Positions 22,342 through 30,917 of a stretch of DNA of 54,045 nt are shown piece after piece. The stretch spans positions 1-54,045 of the forward strand of contig JAYPEK010000027.1 in the NCBI GenBank assembly GCA_038125725.1, given 5' to 3'. The notes under the pieces were generated by a model. It saw only the letters and a list, made by a program, of their open reading frames with translations. It was not told the DNA's origin and did no database searches. Within the stretch, counting starts at the first letter, position 1, and every line of letters starts with the position of its first letter. The stretch is from TMED8 sp038125725. Its GTDB lineage: Bacteria; Pseudomonadota; Alphaproteobacteria; Rhodospirillales; Casp-alpha2. The position numbers were made by a program, and so were the translations under genes.

Positions 22342-25300
22342 ATGCCGTTGATGACCCGCCGCGCCGCGAGGGCGCAGACCCGTTGTTTTGGTTCACTTCT
22401 TTCGAGAACGGCGGTTTTCCTGCTTCTTTTGCTCGCGTTGCTGGCCCAACCCGGTCAGGTTCGGGCCGCGACTTTCGCCGAAGACGCCCAGGCGGCGGCA
22501 TCCAAGGGCAGCGTCAAGCTCAACGACATTCCGGCAATCAAAAAGTTCCTGTCGTCTTTCAAGCTGAGGAAACTCGGCAACCTTAAACTCTACAACGCCA
22601 AGTTCGACGACGGCGCTCTGGTCGCCGACGCGCGGTTCCTCAATATCGACTGGGTGTTCATGGCCACCTCCGGTGGCACCATCAAGAACACCTTCTTCAC
22701 CTTCTCGCCCAAGGTGAACGTTAGCTTCAAGAAGATGTTCAAGAAGGTACCGGGGATCGAGCTTCTCGATATTCTGGTGTTCAACGATCAGATGCTGGCC
22801 GTTGCCGGCGCCGATTTGGAACTGGACGCGGGCGACATCGCCGGCGGTGCGCGTAAACAGACCGATCGCTTCTTCGAAGGGGGCGACTACACCCTGGAAA
22901 TCGCCCAGGGCGCCAAGCTGTTCGGCGCTCTCGATCTCGGCGAATCCAAGGCGCTCGATAAGGCCATCAAGTTCATCGGCGGCAAGTCGTCCAAGGTGCA
23001 GCTCACCGGCGCGCTTTCCACCAGCCTGTTCGACGCCATGCTCGGCGGCAGCCTGCCGACGCCGTCGCTCGACCTGCAGGCCGCGCTTCCCACCTTCCGG
23101 CCCAAGATCGGCGGTCTCATCCAGTTACCGGCGAACGTGCAGTTCTCGCTCAAGGCCGGGCTGACGACGGAGGGCGCCTCGGTCGGGTTCGCCGGCGATA
23201 CCGATTTCAAGATCGGCGGCCAGACCGTCAAGATGTCGCTGGAAGAAGGCATCACCGTCGATACCTCCGGCGCGCCCGAGGTTTCGGTGGCGATGACCGT
23301 CTTCGATGGCGAGCCGTGGAAGAAGGCCTTCGGCCTGCCCTTCCTGACCATCGAGGACTACGCCATGGAGTTCACCGCCGATGCCACCGGCACGGTTTCG
23401 CTCGGCACCAGCGGCAAGACCTCCATCGGCGGCAAGACCTTCGACGTCGCCACCTCGGCGCAGATCGGCTCGACCACCGCCGGTCTTCCGTTGCCCGAGG
23501 AAATCAGCCTGGAGATCAACGACGGCCCGAAAAAGGTCGGTTCGCTGAGCCTCAAGGACATGCTTTCCATTTACCGCGACCTGCTGAAGGTCTCCAGCGG
23601 CGGCAACGTCAACGTGTCGCTGGATGCCGTGCCCGACGTCGCCATCGTCGGTACCCAGGTCGGCCAGGGGCCGAAAATCGCCATCAACCTGGAGGCCGGT
23701 GCCAAGGCGGGCTTCGATATCTCGGGCGCGCTCCGCCTGCTGGGCGCCAATGTCGCCACCGTCGAGCGCGCTTTCATGAGCCCCGAGGAAGGGCTTGAGA
23801 TCAACGCCTTCACCAAGAAGATCGGCTTTGGCCCGATCGCGCTACCGACCGGCAAGCTGGAAGTCGTCGCCCGCGTCGACCGTGACGCCGGCACCATCCC
23901 GCCGCCCCGGGTCAAGATCCGCACCGAAGGGTTGTCGCTGTTCGGTTCCAAGTCAGTGCTGGACATCACCTTGTTGCTGACCAACGCCACCTTGATCGCC
24001 GAACAGAACTTCGGCGAGTTGTTCCAGTTCGATTTCAAGGCGTTCGGCGGCGTGCAGAACGTCAAGAGCATCACCGACCTGGGCAAGGCTGATTTCTTCC
24101 TGGCCTCGTCGCTGAAATCCGATCCGGGCAAGTGGATCCGCACCGAGGGCAAGAAGGCCGTGCAATCCGCCTTCGACGGCCTGAAGCCGGGTCTCAACAA
24201 GGCCGCCGACGACCTGAAGAAGGCCAAGGCCGAGGTCGACAAGCTGAACGGCGAGATCGCCAAGATGCGCGAGACCGTCAAGCGCGAGCGTGCCACCGCG
24301 ACGCGCGACATCAAGTCGGCGGAAGCTGACGTGCGTAAACTGCAGAACGACATCAACGTGCTGAACGGCAAGATCAACACCAACAAGGGGAAGATCAAAT
24401 CCTGCAACCAGACCTCGAAGGTCTGCTGGTGGGCGCCGACCTGGAAGCACCCGAAGCGGACCAAGTGCAAGACCGTCCCGAACTATCCGGCGCGCGGCGT
24501 CTGTGAGGCGGCCAATACGCCCTGGCGTACGGCCATCGCCGGGTTGGAGGTTGCCAAGGCCGGTGTCGTTGCCTCCAAGTTCACCGCGGAGAAGACCCTG
24601 CAGGCGATCCGCGCCGGCATCACGTCGTTCCCTATCGACGCTGATCCGCGCATCGTCGGGCTGTTCACGGCGCTGCATTCGGCCAAGATCACACTCACCG
24701 CGGCCGAGGAAACCGTAAAAGGCGTTGGCAGCTTCACCGATCTCTTGGCCAAGGGCGTCGCCGCTGTTGGCCAGGCGGACGTGTTCGCGCTGGAGAAAGG
24801 TGCCGTGCGCGGCAGCCTGCGCCAGGGCCTGAAGGGCGAGCCGGTGATTCTGGACATGAACTTCCGGCTGCTCGGCAAATCCTATCGTAACCGCTTCGCC
24901 TTCTCGCTCACGGACTGGAAGTTCAACGCCAAGCAGTTCGAGGTGATTGCGCTGGCGGCCGCGGTGAAGACCGTGGTCAAGCTCGGCAAGGATGCCAAAG
25001 TCGTGCCGCATGTGCTTCTGAACGAGGTCGAAAAGCTCTACCTGAAGCGCAAGGCCGAGGTCGACGCGCTGGTCGCCATCGCCCTGGAAGGCGGCGGCGT
25101 CGGCTCCGACGAAGCCTATGCCAGCGCTTCCATGGGCAAGGACATCCTCGTCGACCAACGGGTCAATGCGATCAAGATCCGCGCCTCCGAACAGGCCATC
25201 CTGGCGGCCCGGGAGAAGGTCTACGGCATCAAGGAAGGCATCATGCAGAAAAGCCTGGATGAGCTGCTGAAGGCCAACAAGTGGGTCCGCGTCGATGGCG

Positions 25301-26409
25301 CCGCCATGGACGTTGGTTCCGGCGCCGGTGGCAGGACCTGGGTTATCGGCACCAACAAGGAAGGTGGCGGCTACGGCATCTACCGCTGGGATGTCGGCAA
25401 GTGGACGAAGATCAACGGCAGCGCCGTGCGCATCGATGTCGGCCCTGACGGCAACGGTTGGGTCGTCAATAAGAAACAGGAAATCTTCAACCACGACGGC
25501 AAGACCTGGCACCGCTTCCCCGGCAAGGCCTATGACATCGGCGTCGGCGCCAATGGTAAAATCTGGGTCATCGGCACCAACAAGGAAGGCGGCGGCTATG
25601 CCATCTACCGTTGGGATGTCGGCAAGTGGACGAAGATTGCCGGCAGCGCCGAGCGCATCGACGTCGATCCCGCCGGTAACGCCTGGGTCATCAACAAGAA
25701 AAACGAAATCTTCAGCTACACCGGCAAGAACTGGAAGAAGATGCCGGGACTGGCCAAGGATGTGGGCATCGGTGGCGACGGCACGGTTGTCGTCATCGGC
25801 ACCGATGACAGCCCCTATGTCTGGGCCGGCAACAACTGGAAAAAGATGGTTGGCAAGGCTCTCCAGGTCAGTGTCGACCGCGCCGGCAACCCGTGGGTGG
25901 TGAATGCCAAGGGGGCGATCTACGCCTGGGATCAGGCAGCCAAGCAGCGTTCGACGAATTCGACGCAGAACGCGGTCGCGCAAATCCTGCCTAACAACAT
26001 CTACTTGTTCCAGATGCAGCATTCCAAACGTTGCCTGGACAATTCCGGTTCGACGAGCCCGGGCGCCCAGGCGCATCAATGGGATTGCAACAAGAACAAT
26101 GCCAACCAGCGTTGGACAGTCGACTACAAGGATGGCGAATGGTTCAACCTGGTGAACCTCAGGACTCGGATGTGCCTGGACGTCTCGGGCAGCTCCAAGA
26201 ACCGGGGCGCCAAGGTGCATCAGTGGCCCTGCCACAAGGGCGCCAACCAGCTCTGGCGTGTCGAGCCGCGCGGCGGTGACTGGTTCGCCATCGTCTCGAA
26301 GAACTCCAACAAGTGCTTGGATCTGGCCGAGGTGAAAACCAACAACGGCGGCAAGTTCCATCAGTGGGATTGCCACTACAAAGGAAACCAGTTGTTCAAG
26401 CTGAACTGA
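22342..26409 (+). CDS. Giant exported protein: unknown N-terminal half, coiled coil, six tectonin blades, ricin-B lectin domain
   Basis: 1355 residues. A signal peptide (hydrophobic 23-36, cut near VRA42) indicates export. Residues about 45-610 form an unassigned, beta-rich region of alternating polar and hydrophobic strands. About 614-688 are a charged coiled coil (LNKAADDLKKAKAEVDKLNG onward), then a Cys/Trp-rich segment (SCNQTSKVCWWAPTW ... KCKT ... GVCEAANTPW) to about 730, then a mixed region to 975. Residues about 980-1203 are six tectonin repeats with the pattern W..I.G.A..I.V...G..WVIG or WVVN, enough for a whole propeller. About 1218-1355 are a ricin-type beta-trefoil with three CLD and three Q-R/L-W/F motifs. 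Both C-terminal modules are carbohydrate-binding in known proteins. It is a single-gene unit closed by a terminator. Confidence 0.85.
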   Translation: MPLMTRRAARAQTRCFGSLLSRTAVFLLLLLALLAQPGQVRAATFAEDAQAAASKGSVKLNDIPAIKKFLSSFKLRKLGNLKLYNAKFDDGALVADARFLNIDWVFMATSGGTIKNTFFTFSPKVNVSFKKMFKKVPGIELLDILVFNDQMLAVAGADLELDAGDIAGGARKQTDRFFEGGDYTLEIAQGAKLFGALDLGESKALDKAIKFIGGKSSKVQLTGALSTSLFDAMLGGSLPTPSLDLQAALPTFRPKIGGLIQLPANVQFSLKAGLTTEGASVGFAGDTDFKIGGQTVKMSLEEGITVDTSGAPEVSVAMTVFDGEPWKKAFGLPFLTIEDYAMEFTADATGTVSLGTSGKTSIGGKTFDVATSAQIGSTTAGLPLPEEISLEINDGPKKVGSLSLKDMLSIYRDLLKVSSGGNVNVSLDAVPDVAIVGTQVGQGPKIAINLEAGAKAGFDISGALRLLGANVATVERAFMSPEEGLEINAFTKKIGFGPIALPTGKLEVVARVDRDAGTIPPPRVKIRTEGLSLFGSKSVLDITLLLTNATLIAEQNFGELFQFDFKAFGGVQNVKSITDLGKADFFLASSLKSDPGKWIRTEGKKAVQSAFDGLKPGLNKAADDLKKAKAEVDKLNGEIAKMRETVKRERATATRDIKSAEADVRKLQNDINVLNGKINTNKGKIKSCNQTSKVCWWAPTWKHPKRTKCKTVPNYPARGVCEAANTPWRTAIAGLEVAKAGVVASKFTAEKTLQAIRAGITSFPIDADPRIVGLFTALHSAKITLTAAEETVKGVGSFTDLLAKGVAAVGQADVFALEKGAVRGSLRQGLKGEPVILDMNFRLLGKSYRNRFAFSLTDWKFNAKQFEVIALAAAVKTVVKLGKDAKVVPHVLLNEVEKLYLKRKAEVDALVAIALEGGGVGSDEAYASASMGKDILVDQRVNAIKIRASEQAILAAREKVYGIKEGIMQKSLDELLKANKWVRVDGAAMDVGSGAGGRTWVIGTNKEGGGYGIYRWDVGKWTKINGSAVRIDVGPDGNGWVVNKKQEIFNHDGKTWHRFPGKAYDIGVGANGKIWVIGTNKEGGGYAIYRWDVGKWTKIAGSAERIDVDPAGNAWVINKKNEIFSYTGKNWKKMPGLAKDVGIGGDGTVVVIGTDDSPYVWAGNNWKKMVGKALQVSVDRAGNPWVVNAKGAIYAWDQAAKQRSTNSTQNAVAQILPNNIYLFQMQHSKRCLDNSGSTSPGAQAHQWDCNKNNANQRWTVDYKDGEWFNLVNLRTRMCLDVSGSSKNRGAKVHQWPCHKGANQLWRVEPRGGDWFAIVSKNSNKCLDLAEVKTNNGGKFHQWDCHYKGNQLFKLN
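25342..25770 (+). repeat. Internal tandem duplication of two tectonin blades (225-base period)
   Basis: The DNA encoding WVIGTNKEGGGYGIYRWDVG (from about 25340) recurs at about 25565 as WVIGTNKEGGGYAIYRWDVG, and the following KWTKI.GSA.RIDV stretch also repeats. The two 225-base units (75 codons, two blades each) stay highly similar in bases as well as residues, while blades 5 and 6 have diverged. This points to a fairly recent duplication or gene conversion inside the propeller. Confidence 0.8.
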
Positions 26410-26431
26410 CGGCGGTTTTCTTTCGGGTTGC

Positions 26432-26468
26432 GGGCGGCGGTGCCGGGGCATCGCCGCCCTTTCCTTTT
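26432..26468 (+). terminator. Intrinsic terminator of the tectonin-lectin gene
   Basis: GGGCGGCGGTGC (26432-26443) pairs with GCATCGCCGCCC (26448-26459), with one G-T wobble, and is followed by TTTCCTTTT (26460-26468). It lies 22 bases after the stop codon and before the penicillin acylase gene, separating the two transcripts. Confidence 0.75.
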
Positions 26469-26521
26469 GCCCACGCGCATGGCGCTTGCGCCGGTACCCG
26501 GTTATCGGTTTATCTGGTGTC

Positions 26522-28909
26522 ATGATCAAAAAGGTGTTGAGGGTCGTCTACCTGACGCTCGGTTTGGTGGTCCTGGTGTCCGCCGTCGGCGGCGCTTGGC
26601 TGGCCACGTCGCTGCCGTGGCGCTGGCCATTGGGCGAAAACCGCCGCGCGGCGGCTGGATTGGTCAAAGAGGTCAAGGTCCGCCGCGACGACAACGGTGT
26701 CGCCTACATTACCGCCGAGAACGAGGCCGACGCCTATTTTGCGCTCGGCTACGTGCACGCCGAGGACCGCTTCTGGCAGATGGAGATGATGCGCCGCTTC
26801 GGTGCCGGGCGCCTGTCTGAGGTGATGGGCGAAGCGACGCTGGCCTCCGACAAGTGGATGCGCACGTTGGGCCTCTACCGGTTGGCCGAACGCCAGGCCA
26901 AGGACCTGCCCAGCGCCGCCTACGCCGCGCTCGAGGCTTACGCCAAGGGCGTCAACCATTGGCTGGCCAGCGACGTCGGCCTGCTGGCGCCTGAATTCAC
27001 CATCTTCAATTTCAAACCTGAAAGCTGGAAGCCGTCGGATTCGCTGATCTGGGGCAAGATCATGGCGCACCGGCTGGGCGGCAACTGGCGCGGCGAGGCG
27101 CTGCGCGCGCAGCTGGCCAAGCGCATTGGGCCGGAGCGCACGGCGGAATTGTGGCCCGCCTACCCCGCCGACGCGCCGGTGACCATCGCCGCCGCCGACC
27201 GCGCGCCCGCCAATGCCTTCGCTGGATTGCAGGACCTGGCGCCCTGGCCCATGGGTGCGCCCAAGGGAGCCTCCAACGTCTGGGCCCTGGCGCCGGCCAA
27301 CACCGACACCGGCGGCGCGCTGCTGGCCAACGATCCGCATCTCGGATTCAGCGCGCCGATCCTCTGGTACCTGGCCAGGATCTCCAGCCCCGGGCTGATC
27401 GTCACCGGCGCCACCGTGCCCGGCGTGCCGTTTCATATCCTCGGCCACAACGACCGCATTGCCTGGGGAATGACCACCACCCAGTCCGATATCGCCGACC
27501 TGTTCGTCGAAAAGGCGGCGCCGGACGATGCCAAGCAGTACCTGACGCCGACCGGCCAGGAGCCTTTCGTCACGCGCGATGAGATCATCAAGGTCAAGGG
27601 TGCGGCGCCGGTGAAGATGGCGGTACGCGAAACGCGGCACGGGCCGGTGATTTCGGACCTCCGTCCCGGCATGCGTTCGGTCATCGACGAGGCGCACGCG
27701 GTGGCGCTTGCGGCGACCTATCTGCAGCCGGAAGACCTCACGGCCGCCGCCTTCTACGAGCTCAACCGCGCCCAAAACTGGGTCGATTTCAACCGCGCCT
27801 TGGCGAAATTTCAGGGACCGCAGCAGAATTTCGGCTATGCCGATACCGACGGCAATATCGGCCTCGCCACCGCCGGTGCGCTACCCGTTCGAGGCCGTGG
27901 CGAGGGCTACGTGCCGACCGCCGGGTGGACCGGCGAAACCGACTGGATCGGCATGGCGCCCTATGCCGAATTGCCGAAAACCTACGTTCCCACCATCGGT
28001 GTCATCGTTAATGCAAACAATCGCGTGGTGCCGCCGGATTTCCGCCATTTCCTCGGCTACGACTGGGCACCGCCCTATCGCGCCGAGCGGATCGAAGACC
28101 TGCTGACCGAAAACCTGGCGCGCTCGACGCTGGGCGACAGCCGCATCCAGCTCGATCATCGCTCGTTGATGGTGGTGGACCTGCTGCCGCTGATGCTGGC
28201 CGTTCCGGCGGGATCGGCGGAGGCCAAGAAGGCCGCCGCCATGCTCGGAAAGTGGGACGGTAGCATGGCGCGGCACAAGCCCGAGCCGCTGATCTTCATG
28301 GCTTGGCTGGTGGAACTGAACAAGGCGCTTTATGCGGACGAATTGGGCGATCTCTCCGATACGTTCCTGGGGCTCAGGCCGCTTCTGGTGAAGTCGATCC
28401 TGACCCGGCGCCAGCATTGGTGCGATGACACGCGGACCCAGGATGCCATGGAAACCTGCGCCGACAGGCTCAAATTGTCCTTGGAGACAGCGTTGACTTC
28501 GCTAACCGAGCGCTACGGTGCCGGCATGGAACGCTGGCGCTGGGGCAACGCGCACCGGGCGCGCTTCGATAATCCGGTGCTCGGCCGGCTGCCGGTGATC
28601 GGCAAACTCGCCAATCTGGAGATCGAGACCGACGGCGGCGACGCCACTGTTAACCGGGGCGCCATGCGCATCAACAACGAGGCAAGCCCCTTCGCGCACG
28701 CGCATGGCCCCGGTTACCGTGCCGTCTATGACCTGCACGATTTGAAGAAGTCGCGTTTCGCCATCGCCACCGGACAGTCCGGAAATCCATTGTCGCTGCA
28801 TTACCGCGACTTGATGGAGGATTGGCGCGACGGCCGCACCGTGCGCATCTACGGCTCGCGCGGCAACGCCGCCGAGAACGCCTTCATCCTAGAACCCGTG
28901 AAGAAGTAG
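26522..28909 (+). CDS. Penicillin acylase-family N-terminal-nucleophile hydrolase
   Basis: The ATG at 26522 gives 795 residues with an N-terminal membrane or signal segment (VVYLTLGLVVLVSAVGGAWL). The alpha-chain part has YFALGYVHAEDRFWQMEMMR, typical of the family. The self-cleavage site is GASNVWAL, making Ser251 the N-terminal nucleophile of the beta chain, followed by ANDPHLGFSAPILWYLARIS. The late NRGAMRINNEASPFAHAHGP carries the conserved region near the active-site Asn. It acts in the periplasm or on the membrane. Relatives cleave penicillins, acyl-homoserine lactones or other amides; the substrate here is unknown. Confidence 0.92.
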   Translation: MIKKVLRVVYLTLGLVVLVSAVGGAWLATSLPWRWPLGENRRAAAGLVKEVKVRRDDNGVAYITAENEADAYFALGYVHAEDRFWQMEMMRRFGAGRLSEVMGEATLASDKWMRTLGLYRLAERQAKDLPSAAYAALEAYAKGVNHWLASDVGLLAPEFTIFNFKPESWKPSDSLIWGKIMAHRLGGNWRGEALRAQLAKRIGPERTAELWPAYPADAPVTIAAADRAPANAFAGLQDLAPWPMGAPKGASNVWALAPANTDTGGALLANDPHLGFSAPILWYLARISSPGLIVTGATVPGVPFHILGHNDRIAWGMTTTQSDIADLFVEKAAPDDAKQYLTPTGQEPFVTRDEIIKVKGAAPVKMAVRETRHGPVISDLRPGMRSVIDEAHAVALAATYLQPEDLTAAAFYELNRAQNWVDFNRALAKFQGPQQNFGYADTDGNIGLATAGALPVRGRGEGYVPTAGWTGETDWIGMAPYAELPKTYVPTIGVIVNANNRVVPPDFRHFLGYDWAPPYRAERIEDLLTENLARSTLGDSRIQLDHRSLMVVDLLPLMLAVPAGSAEAKKAAAMLGKWDGSMARHKPEPLIFMAWLVELNKALYADELGDLSDTFLGLRPLLVKSILTRRQHWCDDTRTQDAMETCADRLKLSLETALTSLTERYGAGMERWRWGNAHRARFDNPVLGRLPVIGKLANLEIETDGGDATVNRGAMRINNEASPFAHAHGPGYRAVYDLHDLKKSRFAIATGQSGNPLSLHYRDLMEDWRDGRTVRIYGSRGNAAENAFILEPVKK

Positions 28910-28912
28910 CGG

Positions 28913-29401
28913 CTAGCCCTGTTCGCGCATGAGCCGTGCCTTCTGGCGGCCCCAATCGCGGTCTTTTACGGCTTGGCGCTTGTCGTGATGCTTCTTGCCC
29001 TCGCCCAGGCCCAACTGCACCTTGGCGATGCCGCGATCATTGAAATAAATTTTCAACGGTATCAGGCTCATGCCCTTGCGCTCGACAGACGCCGTCAGTT
29101 TCGCCAGTTCGCGGCGGTGCACCAGCAGTTTCCGTTTCGAGCGCGGCTCATGGCCGAACGCCGACGCGCCCGAGTATTCCGGGATATAAGCGTTTAGCAG
29201 CCACAGTTCGCCGTCCTCTTCCGCCGCATAGGCCTCGGCGATGGAGGCCTGGCCGTCGCGCAACGATTTCACCTCCGAGCCCCTGAGCACGAGGCCGGCC
29301 TCGACGGTTTCGGTAATCAGGTAGTCATGGCGCGCGCGACGGTTCTGGGCTGCGACGCCCACCGAAAGCTTGTCTTTCTTGCCTTTGTTCTTGCCGGCCA
29401 T
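28913..29401 (-). CDS. smpB: SsrA-binding protein SmpB
   Basis: The 162-residue protein binds tmRNA and helps it rescue stalled ribosomes. NRRARHDYLITETVEAGLVL, GSEVKSLRDGQASIAEAYA, ELWLLNAYIPEY and KGMSLIPLKIYFNDRGIAKV with the basic tail HHDKRQAVKDRDWGRQKARL are all standard. The gene lies 42 bases downstream of dapA on the same strand and converges with penicillin acylase, with 3 bases between them. The dapA-smpB order is common in alphaproteobacteria. No tmRNA gene is visible in the window. Confidence 0.97.
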   Translation of the reverse strand: MAGKNKGKKDKLSVGVAAQNRRARHDYLITETVEAGLVLRGSEVKSLRDGQASIAEAYAAEEDGELWLLNAYIPEYSGASAFGHEPRSKRKLLVHRRELAKLTASVERKGMSLIPLKIYFNDRGIAKVQLGLGEGKKHHDKRQAVKDRDWGRQKARLMREQG

Positions 29402-29443
29402 GATTTACGCGCCTCCCGATCCCTGGGATCGGAGCGCCGGGGC

Positions 29444-30319
29444 TCAGTTCAGGAGCCCGGCGCCGACCAGCGCGTCGCGAACACGTTTCTTGGCGCCCTC
29501 GGAAATTTCGGTGACCGGCAGCCGCACTTCGGCGCTGCACTTGCCGAGCAACTCGGCGGCGTATTTCACCGGGCCCGGGCTGGGCTCGCAGAACATGGCG
29601 GCGTGCACCGGCGTCAGGCGGTCCTGCAACTTGAAACAAGTTTCAAGGTCGCCCTCGCGCCAGGCGCGCTGCATGTCGGAACACATGCGCGGCGCGATGT
29701 TGGCCGAGACCGAGATGCAGCCGTGCCCGCCGGCGGCCAGGAACGGGACCGCGGTTCCGTCCTCGCCCGACAGATGGCAGAACTCGGCGCCGTTCATGGC
29801 GGCGCGGGTGAGCAGCGGCCGCGACAAATCGGCGGTGGCATCCTTGACGCCAACGATATTCGGCAGTTTGGCCAGCTCGGACATGGTTTCAACGCTCATG
29901 TCGACGATGGAGCGACCCGGGATGTTGTAGATCAACACCGGAATGCCGACTTCGGCGACGGCGGCGAAATGCGCGTACATGCCCTTCTGGCTCGGCTTGT
30001 TGTAATAGGGCGTCACCACCAGCACGGCATCGGCGCCGGCTTCCTTGGCGTGCGCGGTCAGTTCCACCGCTTCCGCCGTGGAGTTGGAGCCGGCACCGGC
30101 GACCACCGGGACGCGGCCTTTCGCCTGGTCGATGCAGATCTCGACGACACGTTTGTGTTCGTCATGGCTCAGCGTCGGCGATTCGCCGGTGGTGCCCACC
30201 GGCACCAATCCATCCGAGCCTTCCTCGATCTGCCATTCGACAAACGATCGGAAGCCCTCTTCGTCCACCTCGCCGTTCTTGAACGGCGTAATCAAGGCGG
30301 GTAACGAGCCCTTGAACAT
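29444..30319 (-). CDS. dapA: 4-hydroxy-tetrahydrodipicolinate synthase
   Basis: The 291-residue enzyme condenses pyruvate and aspartate semialdehyde in lysine and diaminopimelate synthesis. ALITPFKNGEVDEEGFRSFV, PVGTTGESPTLSHDEH, VTPYYNKPSQKGMYAHF, the Tyr of LIYNIPGRS and the Schiff-base Lys in NIVGVKDATADL are all present. GGAGAGGAACC precedes the ATG. It is followed by smpB and preceded by usg on the same strand. Confidence 0.97.
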   Translation of the reverse strand: MFKGSLPALITPFKNGEVDEEGFRSFVEWQIEEGSDGLVPVGTTGESPTLSHDEHKRVVEICIDQAKGRVPVVAGAGSNSTAEAVELTAHAKEAGADAVLVVTPYYNKPSQKGMYAHFAAVAEVGIPVLIYNIPGRSIVDMSVETMSELAKLPNIVGVKDATADLSRPLLTRAAMNGAEFCHLSGEDGTAVPFLAAGGHGCISVSANIAPRMCSDMQRAWREGDLETCFKLQDRLTPVHAAMFCEPSPGPVKYAAELLGKCSAEVRLPVTEISEGAKKRVRDALVGAGLLN

Positions 30320-30383
30320 GGTTCCTCTCCAACTCTGCGCGATGCGCGGGATTCAGGAGCGGGACCATACTCCCGGCATCGTC

Positions 30384-30644
30384 TCAGTGCAAGTTGATCT
30401 GCCCGTCAATCAGGCGGAATTCCGCCGGTTTCACCAGCATCTCCGAGGCGACGCGCACCTCGTGCAGGCGGCCGTCCAAATTGTGGTGCCAGAAATCCAG
30501 AAACTTCGACAGCACCGGGAATTTCGGCGCCAGATCCAGGTCCTGCCAAATGAAGCTCTGCAACAGGCTCGGGTGATCAGGCCGCCAATAGGTGATGTCG
30601 GCGGTGGTCAGGCGGTAGCCTTGCATCTGAAGTGCCAGGGTCAT
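30384..30644 (-). CDS. usg: Usg family protein
   Basis: The ATG at 30644 follows AAAAGGAGACTCGTTC, a strong ribosome site. The 86 residues, MTLALQMQGYRLTTADITYW through FIWQDLDLAPKFPVLSKFLD, match the small Usg family found in alphaproteobacteria, named for its position upstream of trpF in some species. Its role is unknown. It lies 64 bases upstream of dapA on the same strand. Confidence 0.9.
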   Translation of the reverse strand: MTLALQMQGYRLTTADITYWRPDHPSLLQSFIWQDLDLAPKFPVLSKFLDFWHHNLDGRLHEVRVASEMLVKPAEFRLIDGQINLH

Positions 30645-30917
30645 GAACGAGTCTCCTTTTCGCCGTTTCGACAATTGGCCGATGCCGAACCGGGCATCGC
30701 CGGAACCGTCCCCAGGGTCGTCGTTGAATGAAATCTTCTCTGCAAGCCGCTGCGCGCGTCAATAAAAAATCGTTCTATAACAAAAGATTGGCGCTCACCG
30801 TTCGAGAGTGCTGCCAACGGACACGATTTCGTGCACGCGCACATTCCGCTTGCGGGCGGCGAGTCCGGAGCGCTAACCTTGGCCCCGGCCGGTGCGGCGA
30901 CGAGGAGGTCTCCCCCC

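Noticed and set aside
23953..26529. 858-codon minus-strand open frame opposite the tectonin-lectin gene
   Set aside because: Long, but its repeats mirror the tectonin blades on the other strand, it has no start signal, and its composition is that of an antisense frame in GC-rich DNA.
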